Both the position numbers and the translations under genes were made by a program. The notes under the pieces were generated by a model. It was not told the DNA's origin. It did not search any database and saw only the letters and a list, made by a program, of their open reading frames with translations. DNA of 6,534 nt from Candidatus Dadabacteria bacterium (GTDB taxonomy: Bacteria > Desulfobacterota_D > UBA1144 > Nemesobacterales > UBA2774): positions 1 through 6,534 of the forward strand of contig JAGVLR010000262.1 of NCBI GenBank assembly GCA_020054175.1, given 5' to 3'. Shown here piece by piece: positions 1 to 5,293 of the stretch. Every line of letters begins with the position of its first letter. The stretch's first letter is position 1.

Positions 1-527
1 ACGGCGTCGTTGAAAAGCGACTCTCCCGTAATTATGGATTCGAGCGACTTCCCGGCCTTGACGCGCCTGAACAGCTTGAGCACCACTACGGCGTCGATGG
101 GCGATATTATCGCCCCGAAGATAAGGGCGTATATGAGAGGTATGTTCATGCCGAGGAGACCGAACACCCACCATATTATTCCTCCCGTGAGGAATGTCGC
201 GATTAGCATCCCGAGCGTGGCGAGATAGGCTATAGTGCCTTTATATTCGCCGAGGTCGTCGAGATTGACTGTGGAAGCCCCGGCAAAAAGAAGGAAGCTG
301 AGCATACCGTTCATGACGAGGTGATCGAAATCCGCCGCCTCGACGAGCTGCACAGCCCAATCCATGCTCCCGAAGCCGAAATATCCGGAAACTATTATGA
401 GAAGGGACGACGCGAGCGAGGCGAGCATGATGCCTATCGTCGTCGGCAGCTTCAGGAATATTTCGTTAAGGAAACTGAATACCGCCGTAAGCGTTATAAG
501 GATTGTGAAGACTGCAAAGAGGTCCAT
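1..527 (-). CDS. CPA1-family Na+/H+ antiporter (NhaP/YjcE-like), N-terminal part, runs off left edge
   Basis: This is the first 175 residues of an inner-membrane monovalent cation/proton antiporter, read from the ATG at 527 leftwards and cut by the window edge (family members are usually 400-600 residues). Family marks are an N-terminal helix ending in LKLPTTIGIM (residues 26-34), a helix with MLSFLLFAGA (75-84) followed by VNLDDLGEYK, the core helix GAIISPIDAVVVL (138-150), and GESLFND (168-174). The last two correspond to the TD/PTDP and ND ion-binding motifs of CPA1 proteins. Asp145 and Asn173-Asp174 are present, but the usual Thr before the Asp is Ile144. No other in-frame ATG, GTG or TTG lies between 527 and the upstream stop at 585-587, so the start is well fixed, although no clear Shine-Dalgarno is seen. 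It lies 96 bases downstream of the FUSC gene on the same strand and has its own promoter. By family it should extrude Na+ (or K+) in exchange for H+ for pH and salt homeostasis; which ion is not evident. Confidence 0.88.
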   Translation of the reverse strand, partial: MDLFAVFTILITLTAVFSFLNEIFLKLPTTIGIMLASLASSLLIIVSGYFGFGSMDWAVQLVEAADFDHLVMNGMLSFLLFAGASTVNLDDLGEYKGTIAYLATLGMLIATFLTGGIIWWVFGLLGMNIPLIYALIFGAIISPIDAVVVLKLFRRVKAGKSLESIITGESLFNDA

Positions 528-548
528 TTTAATCCGGTTAATTCGAAG

Positions 549-562
549 AGGGCCGAGGCCCT
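549..562. promoter_or_regulatory. Short GC-rich inverted repeat in antiporter leader
   Basis: AGGGCC and GGCCCT flank a two-base centre (GA on the plus strand), giving a 6-bp perfect inverted repeat. It lies about 22-35 bases upstream of the antiporter ATG and downstream of the predicted transcription start. In RNA it could fold as a 5-bp stem with a 4-base loop. No T-tract follows, so it is not a terminator. A role in translation or as a protein-binding site is possible, but so is chance. Confidence 0.3.
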
Positions 563-583
563 TGAGTTGATCTTTTACTCCGC

Positions 584-612
584 ATTATACAAAGCGGATG
601 GACGAAAGTCCA
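584..612 (-). promoter_or_regulatory. Sigma70-type promoter of the antiporter gene
   Basis: On the minus strand, TGGACT (612-607, 4 of 6 matches to TTGACA) is followed by a 17-base spacer and a perfect TATAAT (589-584). The predicted start of transcription is near 577, giving a leader of about 50 bases before the ATG at 527. The promoter begins just past the FUSC stop codon, so the antiporter can be expressed independently of the exporter. The -35 box lies inside a small hairpin-forming repeat at 598-613. Confidence 0.6.
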
Positions 613-613
613 T
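598..613. repeat. Hairpin-forming inverted repeat over the antiporter -35 box
   Basis: ATGGAC and GTCCAT surround a 4-base loop (GAAA on plus, TTTC on minus), a perfect 6-bp stem between the FUSC stop and the antiporter gene. No T-run follows on either strand, so it is not a classical terminator. It could be an operator half-site pair or an mRNA 3'-end stabilising hairpin for the FUSC transcript. Confidence 0.4.
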
Positions 614-623
614 ATCCCTGCAG

Positions 624-2846
624 CTACGAAGCGCCCGTACCGGCGAGCGTTACAGCCGCGTTTTTATCCGGCTGCTCGATTGTGGACATGAGCGAGGATA
701 TCTTCGACAGGGAATCGAGAATGCCGTCTACGCTGCTCGCCATGAGGATATCCTCTTCGACTTCTTTTACGGGGAAGCTCTTCCAGATCCCGGTCTCCCT
801 GAACTCCTGCCTCTTCTTTCTTATCTCTTCCATGAGGTCCGAGATCTGTGCGCTTAAATCCTGCCCGGAATCGAAACCGGCTGCCGCGGCATCGAAGAAG
901 GCGCTTATTTTTTCGTAGCTCGGGGTCATATGCTCTATGTATGCGGCGAGAAGCTTGTTGTCTTTTCCGGTGTAGACCGTCTTCTTGATGGTTTCGAGCT
1001 CTGAGAATATTACTTCGAGCGACCCGATTATTTCGACGAATTCCTCGCCGTGGAGCTGCTCGTCGCCGATTACGAAGCGGGCGTCGAAGAGAAGGGACGA
1101 GCTTGTCGGGAGAGAGGCCGCGAGAGGAGTGACCAGGGATTCGATCTTGTCTTTGTCCCTTTCGTCGCCCGTTAGGAGCTTCGCGAATATCTGCCCGCTG
1201 ACCTTAAGCGCATACGATATTTTTTTCTTGAGCTGCTCGTATGGGCTCACCGGCCAGAGGTTGTGAAGAATAATCAGCCCTATCGCCGACGCCATCAGCA
1301 GCGCGCAGAATCTTGTAAATGCAAGATCGAGGTTTACCTCGGGGCCAGTATCTATCAGAAATACATAGGGGACCATAAGGCCCGCCTGAACTCCCGAATA
1401 CGCTATTCTCCTGTTGCCCGTGGCGACATACGAGGCGAGGAAAAGGCCCAGGCAGAAGAGGAGCATCAGTATGAGAAAGCGTGTCGTCTGCGAGACTATT
1501 ATGAGGCCGAATATGCCGTAGGCGAGGCCGGCGACGACGCCGATTATGGCGAGCTTGCCCTTGAGATGGGCCTGTCCGGTGTTCGGCATCGAGCCGAAGA
1601 GGACGCCGTAAAACGAGGCCTGGGAGCTTCCCGGAAGGTTCAGGAACATCTCGCCCAGGAGAAGAAGCATGATGATAATCACAGTTTTTACGGACTGCTT
1701 CACGTCGTCGCGGGTGAAATACGCGCCGAGGGAGCTCTTTACCTTTTCGACCTCCGGGGCGTGCGTCACTCTGTTACCGAGCAGCTCGGCATAGGAGCCG
1801 TCGTGTATGACGCCGAGCGTATGAACGGAATCCTTGAGGAGATTGAGTATGCCGTCGAAGAGCGGCGGCAATGATCCGAGCGCGAGAAGGTCATCGAGAT
1901 ATTCCCTGTCGCCCTCCACATCGTGGAGCTTCAGATAGAGCTCCCCGAGCGAGGCGGAAGCGGCATCGAGCCCGGCGTCGGGGGCATTGGGGGCGCTTCC
2001 GGACTCGACCGCGCCGGCGAATTTGGCGAACTCGGCCGAAAGGCCCGAGAAAATCCCCTCGATTACATTTTTGGCTTCCCCGGTTTCAAGGCATTTATGA
2101 TTCTTGGACATGAAGTCTTCGAGGACGTCGAGCCTTATGTATACACCCTTGGCGTAGGCCGTGAGCTTCATATAGGGCTCGGGGTAGAACGTGCCCTCGC
2201 GGCTCTCGCGCTTGGTGCGGTCGACGAGGTTGACGAGGTTGTTGAAAACTTCGAGCGATATGGCGTCTTCGCCCCGTGCCGATCCAGCGCCTTCAGCGAG
2301 GCGGGCGAAGCGCCGGGAAAAATCTTTGTAAACCGAAGCCAGGGTCGTGCGGAGGGCGTCTTTGCTTCTCCGGGGCCAGATCAGGTCGTCTATCATCCAT
2401 GCCGCAAAGACCCCGAGGCACATTTGAATAAGATAATTTTCGATCGTCGTCGCCGCTTCACCCAGCGATTGGAATATCACGACGAACATCGACATCGCGG
2501 CGACGATGCCGCTCAGGAGGGCCGGCAAAAAATATTTACCGACAAACAGAATCACAATAAAAATCAGGACGCCCATGAGGAGGAGATAAACGACCGGCGA
2601 TTGCAGAAAGACTGTAGCGATTAAAAGGGAAAGCGCGCCGGTCACCGCGCCGCCGGCTATGGACTGAAGCCCGACTGACAGGGCCTGCCCGTTACACATG
2701 AGCATTATGAGGTAGAGGAAGAGGACCGACAGGTAAGCGGATTCGAGGTGGAAAATGTTGCCGACAAGGAGGCAGAATAGACCGCCCAGTGTTATTTTTA
2801 TCGCCGACTTGATGCGGAATGTGAAGAGGAAGTGTCTAAGGTTCAT
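624..2846 (-). CDS. FUSC/ArAE-family inner-membrane exporter (fusaric acid resistance / aromatic acid efflux type)
   Basis: This 740-residue protein has the two-module layout of FUSC/ArAE transporters (relatives: AaeB, MdtO, YccS). Hydrophobic helices fall at about 17-33, 38-50, 57-80, 85-102, 105-127 and 137-155, ending in DDLIWPRR (153-160). A soluble, mostly helical cytoplasmic region spans about 160-380. A second membrane module follows at about 387-404, 432-451, 456-472, 485-498 and 510-530, ending in HNLWPVSP (528-535), and a hydrophilic helical tail runs to 740. The repeated 'LxWP' module ends mark the internal duplication. By family it exports small organic acids or aromatic compounds using the proton gradient; the substrate cannot be read from sequence. 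No membrane-fusion (HlyD/AaeA) gene is adjacent. The ATG at 2846 is the only sensible start in frame. It lacks a strong Shine-Dalgarno and lies about 22 bases downstream of a predicted transcription start. The stop is TAG. Confidence 0.9.
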   Translation of the reverse strand: MNLRHFLFTFRIKSAIKITLGGLFCLLVGNIFHLESAYLSVLFLYLIMLMCNGQALSVGLQSIAGGAVTGALSLLIATVFLQSPVVYLLLMGVLIFIVILFVGKYFLPALLSGIVAAMSMFVVIFQSLGEAATTIENYLIQMCLGVFAAWMIDDLIWPRRSKDALRTTLASVYKDFSRRFARLAEGAGSARGEDAISLEVFNNLVNLVDRTKRESREGTFYPEPYMKLTAYAKGVYIRLDVLEDFMSKNHKCLETGEAKNVIEGIFSGLSAEFAKFAGAVESGSAPNAPDAGLDAASASLGELYLKLHDVEGDREYLDDLLALGSLPPLFDGILNLLKDSVHTLGVIHDGSYAELLGNRVTHAPEVEKVKSSLGAYFTRDDVKQSVKTVIIIMLLLLGEMFLNLPGSSQASFYGVLFGSMPNTGQAHLKGKLAIIGVVAGLAYGIFGLIIVSQTTRFLILMLLFCLGLFLASYVATGNRRIAYSGVQAGLMVPYVFLIDTGPEVNLDLAFTRFCALLMASAIGLIILHNLWPVSPYEQLKKKISYALKVSGQIFAKLLTGDERDKDKIESLVTPLAASLPTSSSLLFDARFVIGDEQLHGEEFVEIIGSLEVIFSELETIKKTVYTGKDNKLLAAYIEHMTPSYEKISAFFDAAAAGFDSGQDLSAQISDLMEEIRKKRQEFRETGIWKSFPVKEVEEDILMASSVDGILDSLSKISSLMSTIEQPDKNAAVTLAGTGAS

Positions 2847-2869
2847 ACCGCGACACCGGAATGCGACAA

Positions 2870-2884
2870 TGTGAGATTATCACA
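2870..2884. promoter_or_regulatory. Palindrome TGTGA-N5-TCACA covering the FUSC -10 box
   Basis: TGTGA (2870-2874) and TCACA (2880-2884) form a perfect 5+5 inverted repeat separated by GATTA. It overlaps the -10 element (2876-2881) and the expected start point of the exporter promoter. The half-sites equal those of CRP/FNR-type operators, but the spacer is 5 rather than the 6 of CRP, so I do not assign a regulator. Its position is that of a repressor operator. Confidence 0.45.
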
Positions 2885-2905
2885 CGGCGGCGGCGCTCCT
2901 GTCAA
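2876..2905 (-). promoter_or_regulatory. Sigma70-type promoter of the FUSC exporter gene
   Basis: On the minus strand, a perfect TTGACA (2905-2900) is followed by an 18-base spacer and GATAAT (2881-2876, 5 of 6), with an extended -10 TG at 2884-2883. Transcription should begin near 2869, leaving a leader of about 22 bases before the ATG at 2846. It is divergent from the DUF4396 promoter, whose -35 box is only 9 bases away. Confidence 0.72.
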
Positions 2906-2920
2906 TCTCGCCGATTGACA
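2900..2920. promoter_or_regulatory. Perfect inverted repeat joining the two divergent -35 boxes (probable operator)
   Basis: TGTCAATC (2900-2907) and GATTGACA (2913-2920) are exact reverse complements separated by TCGCC. Each arm contains the full TTGACA -35 box of one of the two divergent promoters, so a dimeric protein bound here would affect both promoters alike. Part of the symmetry is forced by the two outward-facing TTGACA boxes (6 bp); the extra TC/GA pair extends it to 8 bp per arm. No regulator gene lies in this window to name as the ligand. Confidence 0.55.
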
Positions 2921-2944
2921 AGGCTTCCGGCTTCGTGCCATAAT
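2915..2944 (+). promoter_or_regulatory. Sigma70-type promoter of the DUF4396 gene
   Basis: A perfect TTGACA (2915-2920), an 18-base spacer and CATAAT (2939-2944, 5 of 6) make a near-consensus promoter. Transcription should start near 2951, giving a leader of about 40 bases to the ATG at 2992. It is divergent from, and mirror-symmetric in -35 box to, the FUSC promoter. Confidence 0.72.
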
Positions 2945-2991
2945 GGCTCGGACACGGGGCGCGAGCACCCGCAAATACCGAGAGCGCATAA

Positions 2992-3843
2992 ATGATAATT
3001 CCCGAATCGATCACCGGCGGAGTTCTCCTTCTCTGGTTCATGCTGACGGCGGCGTCGCTGATATTCGTGATATACGACCTCCAGAAGAACACCCCGGCCA
3101 TGGGCGTGATGAAGCTCGCCTGGGGACTCATCGTTCTATACACAGGACCCATCGGCCTCTTCGTATATCTACTTTCCTGCAAGCAGCCGATGCCCGGCAC
3201 GCACGACGCATATATCGCCGCCCACTGGAAACAGTCTGTCGGCTCTCTCATGCACTGCGTCGCGGGGGACGCGACGGGGATAATCCTGGGCGCGATTGTG
3301 ACGTTTCACCTCGGCCTCCCTAACGGCCTCGACATAATCATCGAGTATATTGCAGCCTTCGTGGTCGGTCTCTTCGTCTTTCAGGCGCTCTTTATGAGAT
3401 CGATGTTCGGCGGAAGCTACTTTACAGCCGTTAAAAAGACGTTTTTCTCCGAAACCGTCTCGATGAATTTCGTGATGGTCGGCATGATACCGGTCATGGC
3501 GATACTGAGGGCGAAGATACCGGGGGGCGACGACCCTGCCGGGCTCATGTTCTGGGGGATATCGTCACTGGCTACTATAGCGGGCGGGCTGACGGCATAC
3601 CCCGTAAATTCCTGGCTCGTCGGCAGCGGGCTCAAGCACGGCATGATGTCCGCACCTGCTCCCGAACCGGCGGCCGGCCCCATGCACGACACGGCGGGAA
3701 TGGCCGGAATGGACATGCACGCGGAGCACAGGAAGCCGAACGTTTCGTTCACCACGAAATTCCTCGTGTTTCTACTTTCCGCAGGATGTCTGGTTCTTGC
3801 CGTATGGGTAACCTCGTATTCCGTAACGCTAAGGTTGAAATAA
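2992..3843 (+). CDS. DUF4396-family polytopic membrane protein with Met/His-rich loop
   Basis: This 283-residue integral membrane protein has about seven hydrophobic helices (roughly 8-30, 41-62, 85-107, 113-135, 156-173, 183-208 and 256-280). The stretch KNTPAMGVMKLAWGLIVLYTGPIGL (32-56) is read here as the DUF4396 signature, together with AAHWKQSVGSLMHC (76-89) with AGDATG (91-96), and a helix ending AYPVNSWLVGSGLKHGMM (202-219). Cys89 next to His88, His78 and the downstream H216-M218-M219 are candidate metal ligands. A loop at 231-246 is rich in Met and His (M231, H232, M237, M240, M242, H243, H246), the composition of copper or silver binding loops. DUF4396 has no assigned biochemical function that I know of; a link to copper or other metal handling is an inference from composition. 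The ATG at 2992 follows a weak GAGAG (2980-2984) at a spacing of 7. It is divergent from the FUSC exporter and shares its promoter region. The stop TAA overlaps the next gene's promoter. Confidence 0.82.
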   Translation: MIIPESITGGVLLLWFMLTAASLIFVIYDLQKNTPAMGVMKLAWGLIVLYTGPIGLFVYLLSCKQPMPGTHDAYIAAHWKQSVGSLMHCVAGDATGIILGAIVTFHLGLPNGLDIIIEYIAAFVVGLFVFQALFMRSMFGGSYFTAVKKTFFSETVSMNFVMVGMIPVMAILRAKIPGGDDPAGLMFWGISSLATIAGGLTAYPVNSWLVGSGLKHGMMSAPAPEPAAGPMHDTAGMAGMDMHAEHRKPNVSFTTKFLVFLLSAGCLVLAVWVTSYSVTLRLK

Positions 3844-3865
3844 TCGACCTGCCGTATGCTAGAAT
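3835..3865 (+). promoter_or_regulatory. Extended -10 promoter producing an apparently leaderless ogg mRNA
   Basis: TTGAAA (3835-3840, 5 of 6), a 19-base spacer and TAGAAT (3860-3865, 5 of 6), with the extended -10 TG at 3857-3858, precede the glycosylase gene. A start point seven bases beyond the -10 box falls on 3872, the A of the ATG itself. No Shine-Dalgarno is present between the preceding stop and this ATG, which fits leaderless translation. The -35 box overlaps the last codons of the DUF4396 gene. Confidence 0.55.
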
Positions 3866-3871
3866 TAATCC

Positions 3872-4522
3872 ATGGTTTCAGGCGAGACGCTGAAAGAGCT
3901 GAGGGCCGAGTACGAGCGCGTGAAGGAGCCGATTTCCGCCCAGCTCGAAGAGTTCAAAAAGACAGGCGAGAGCGCGGATGACGACAAGATATTCGAAGAG
4001 CTAGCGTTCTGCATTCTCACCTCTGCAGTCGGGCCTAAAGTGGGCCTGAGATCGATCGCCGCGATAAAGGACATCCTGAAAGACGGGAGCGCGGAGGAAA
4101 TGGCGGCGAGGCTCGAAGGCATTCACAAGTATCCCGAAAAGTCTTATTTCATCACGCACACACGAGATTATCTCAAAAAGGAATGCGGCTTTAAGCTCCG
4201 GGAGCTCGTGGAGTCTTTCGACGACCGGAAGGCGCTTCGGGATTTTTTCGCCCTCAATAAAGATATTAAAGGACTCGGCTACACGCAGGCGAGCCACTTC
4301 CTCAGGAACATCGGCTACACAGATTACGCGATACTCGATAAGAACGTCGCCAGGATGCTCCACGAAATCGGCGTTACGGAATCCGAAAAGCCTCCGTCTA
4401 CCGGGAAGAAATACATTGAAACCGAAGAGAAGATGAAAGCCCTCGCGGACGAGCTCGGCATAAGCCTTGTAGAGCTCGACATGCTGCTCTGGAGCTTCAA
4501 GACAGGGCGTATACCTGTGTAA
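3872..4522 (+). CDS. ogg: Ogg2-type 8-oxoguanine DNA glycosylase-family protein with altered active site
   Basis: This 216-residue protein matches the Ogg2 branch of the HhH-GPD DNA glycosylases (archaeal/bacterial type, about 205-215 residues) over its full length. ELAFCILTSAVG (43-54) lies in the N-terminal helical domain, the helix-hairpin-helix is at 131-146 (DIKGLGYTQASHFLRN), AILDKNVARML (153-163) carries the catalytic Asp156, and the C-terminal ELDMLLWSFKTGR (201-213) is typical. Ogg2 enzymes excise 8-oxoguanine and cleave the abasic site through a lysine Schiff base. Here the lysine position (K129 in M. jannaschii Ogg, K249 in human OGG1) is Thr138, in spacing agreement with Asp156 (18 residues on, as K129 to D147). 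The family His two residues after the Asp is Asn158. It may therefore be a monofunctional glycosylase, a changed-specificity enzyme, or inactive. The ATG start has no Shine-Dalgarno and coincides with a predicted transcription start; the gene follows DUF4396 by 28 bases. The family call is confident, the activity is not. Confidence 0.85.
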   Translation: MVSGETLKELRAEYERVKEPISAQLEEFKKTGESADDDKIFEELAFCILTSAVGPKVGLRSIAAIKDILKDGSAEEMAARLEGIHKYPEKSYFITHTRDYLKKECGFKLRELVESFDDRKALRDFFALNKDIKGLGYTQASHFLRNIGYTDYAILDKNVARMLHEIGVTESEKPPSTGKKYIETEEKMKALADELGISLVELDMLLWSFKTGRIPV

Positions 4523-4541
4523 TGTCCGAATACTACAGGCG

Positions 4542-4568
4542 GGGCGGTATACGACCGCTCAGATTTTT
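4542..4568 (+). terminator. Possible rho-independent terminator of ogg
   Basis: GGGCGGT (4542-4548), a 5-base loop ATACG and ACCGCTC (4554-4560) form a 7-bp stem with one G-T wobble, followed after three bases by TTTTT (4564-4568). It lies 19 bases after the ogg stop and overlaps the 3' end of the convergent deacetylase gene. The stem is short and the T-run modest. No T-run follows on the minus strand, so it would act only on the rightward transcript. Confidence 0.4.
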
Positions 4569-5224
4569 ACTTCCAGGAATATCTCGGCGTACTCCATTAT
4601 AGTCAGGCCGCCCGTTTCGTTAAACACGGCGCGGTAGCGGTTAAGCCCCGTGATGCCGTCGGTGTAATTTTTATATTCGAGCTGGCTCTTGTGGGCATCG
4701 ATGGCGGCCTGCTTCACGTGCATCTGGAGCGAGACATCCTCGATTCTATCGTAGGAAGGAAACGGCGTCCACACCTCGTAGCACCAGACCCTGAGCCCTT
4801 CAGGCAGAAGGCCACTGTCCATTTCCCGGAGCGTATCGAGAGCGATCGAAGACACGGCCCTGTGCGTCGGGTGCTTATCGATTTCCGGGTGCGGTATGTA
4901 GATCTCGCGCGGGGAGAAGCGCCCCATAGCGTCTTCGAGCGCGGAGGCGAACGAGGATTTATTCTCCCCGGAGCGGACGTCGCCGAGGCCGACCAGTATG
5001 AGGTAGCCGATTCCGAGGACAGCAGTCGCATTCCTGACCTCGTAGCCCCTGAGCTCCGCCATCTCGTCCTCGCTGAGCCCGTAGAGGCTGGTGCTCCGCC
5101 TCCCGTCCGTAACGACCATCGACACGACGTTCACGCCCGATTCGGTGAACTTCGCCACTGTCCCGCCCATGCCTATTTCGAGGTCGTCCGGGTGGGGTGA
5201 TATAACCAGCACATTATCGCTCAT
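4559..5224 (-). CDS. PIG-L/LmbE-family zinc-dependent N-deacetylase
   Basis: This 221-residue cytosolic protein belongs to the PIG-L (LmbE) deacetylase superfamily, which removes acetyl groups from N-acetylglucosamine-type sugar conjugates (BshB in bacillithiol synthesis, MshB in mycothiol synthesis, GlcNAc-PI de-N-acetylases). After the first beta strand, SPHPDDLEIGMGGT (9-22) gives zinc ligands His11 and Asp14 and the likely general base Asp13. PHPEIDKHPTHRAV (111-124) gives the third ligand His121, with His118 beside it. DGRRSTSLYG and RNATAVLGI follow the family order, and a C-terminal AAIDAHKSQLEY (173-184) resembles the 'K..ai..h.SQ' element seen in BshB-like enzymes. All catalytic residues are present and the length is normal. 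The ATG at 5224 has a good Shine-Dalgarno, GGAG (5233-5230), five bases upstream. The gene is convergent with ogg and divergent from gatB, so neighbours do not reveal the substrate. A bacillithiol role is only one possibility. Confidence 0.88.
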   Translation of the reverse strand: MSDNVLVISPHPDDLEIGMGGTVAKFTESGVNVVSMVVTDGRRSTSLYGLSEDEMAELRGYEVRNATAVLGIGYLILVGLGDVRSGENKSSFASALEDAMGRFSPREIYIPHPEIDKHPTHRAVSSIALDTLREMDSGLLPEGLRVWCYEVWTPFPSYDRIEDVSLQMHVKQAAIDAHKSQLEYKNYTDGITGLNRYRAVFNETGGLTIMEYAEIFLEVKI

Positions 5225-5229
5225 GCTCT

Positions 5230-5233
5230 CTCC
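5230..5233 (-). promoter_or_regulatory. Ribosome binding site of the PIG-L deacetylase gene
   Basis: GGAG within GGAGAG sits five bases before the ATG at 5224 on the minus strand. It fixes this start and contrasts with the weak or absent Shine-Dalgarno sites of the four genes to its left. Confidence 0.6.
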
Positions 5234-5237
5234 GTCC

Positions 5238-5249
5238 TTGACAATTGTC
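5238..5249. promoter_or_regulatory. Palindrome GACAATTGTC with TTGACA box between divergent PIG-L and gatB genes
   Basis: A perfect 10-bp palindrome, GACAATTGTC (5240-5249), lies 15 bases from the deacetylase start and 44 bases from gatB. It overlaps a perfect TTGACA on the plus strand (5238-5243), which could be the gatB -35 box. However, the -10 region 17-19 bases on (best CATTAA at 5263-5268, 3 of 6) is poor. No convincing -35/-10 pair for the minus-strand gene is seen. It may be an operator or part of the gatB promoter. Confidence 0.35.
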
Positions 5250-5277
5250 CCTTATCAATCACCATTAATTTAACTGA

Positions 5278-5283
5278 AAGGAG
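5278..5283 (+). promoter_or_regulatory. Ribosome binding site of gatB
   Basis: AAGGAG at 5278-5283 is a near-perfect Shine-Dalgarno, 10 bases before the ATG at 5294. It supports this as the true gatB start. Confidence 0.65.
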
Positions 5284-5293
5284 ACCCGATTAC

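Noticed and set aside
598..613. Rho-independent terminator after FUSC
   Set aside because: The hairpin is only 6 bp and no T-run follows on the minus strand.
321..857. 178-codon plus-strand open frame
   Set aside because: It covers the antisense of the antiporter start, its promoter and the FUSC 3' end. The translation has no recognisable domain and there is no ribosome binding site.
1263..2624. Plus-strand open frames opposite the FUSC gene (for example 1263-1874 and 1923-2624)
   Set aside because: Their translations are low-complexity charged sequence, and the opposite strand encodes a clear membrane transporter with proper helices.
2870..2884. CRP binding site
   Set aside because: The half-sites match but the spacer is 5 bases rather than 6, and nothing else supports CRP control. 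It is kept only as an unassigned palindrome.
4691..5200. 169-codon plus-strand open frame opposite the PIG-L gene
   Set aside because: It is antisense to a protein with complete zinc-binding motifs; its own translation is Arg/Glu/Val-rich and unrecognisable.
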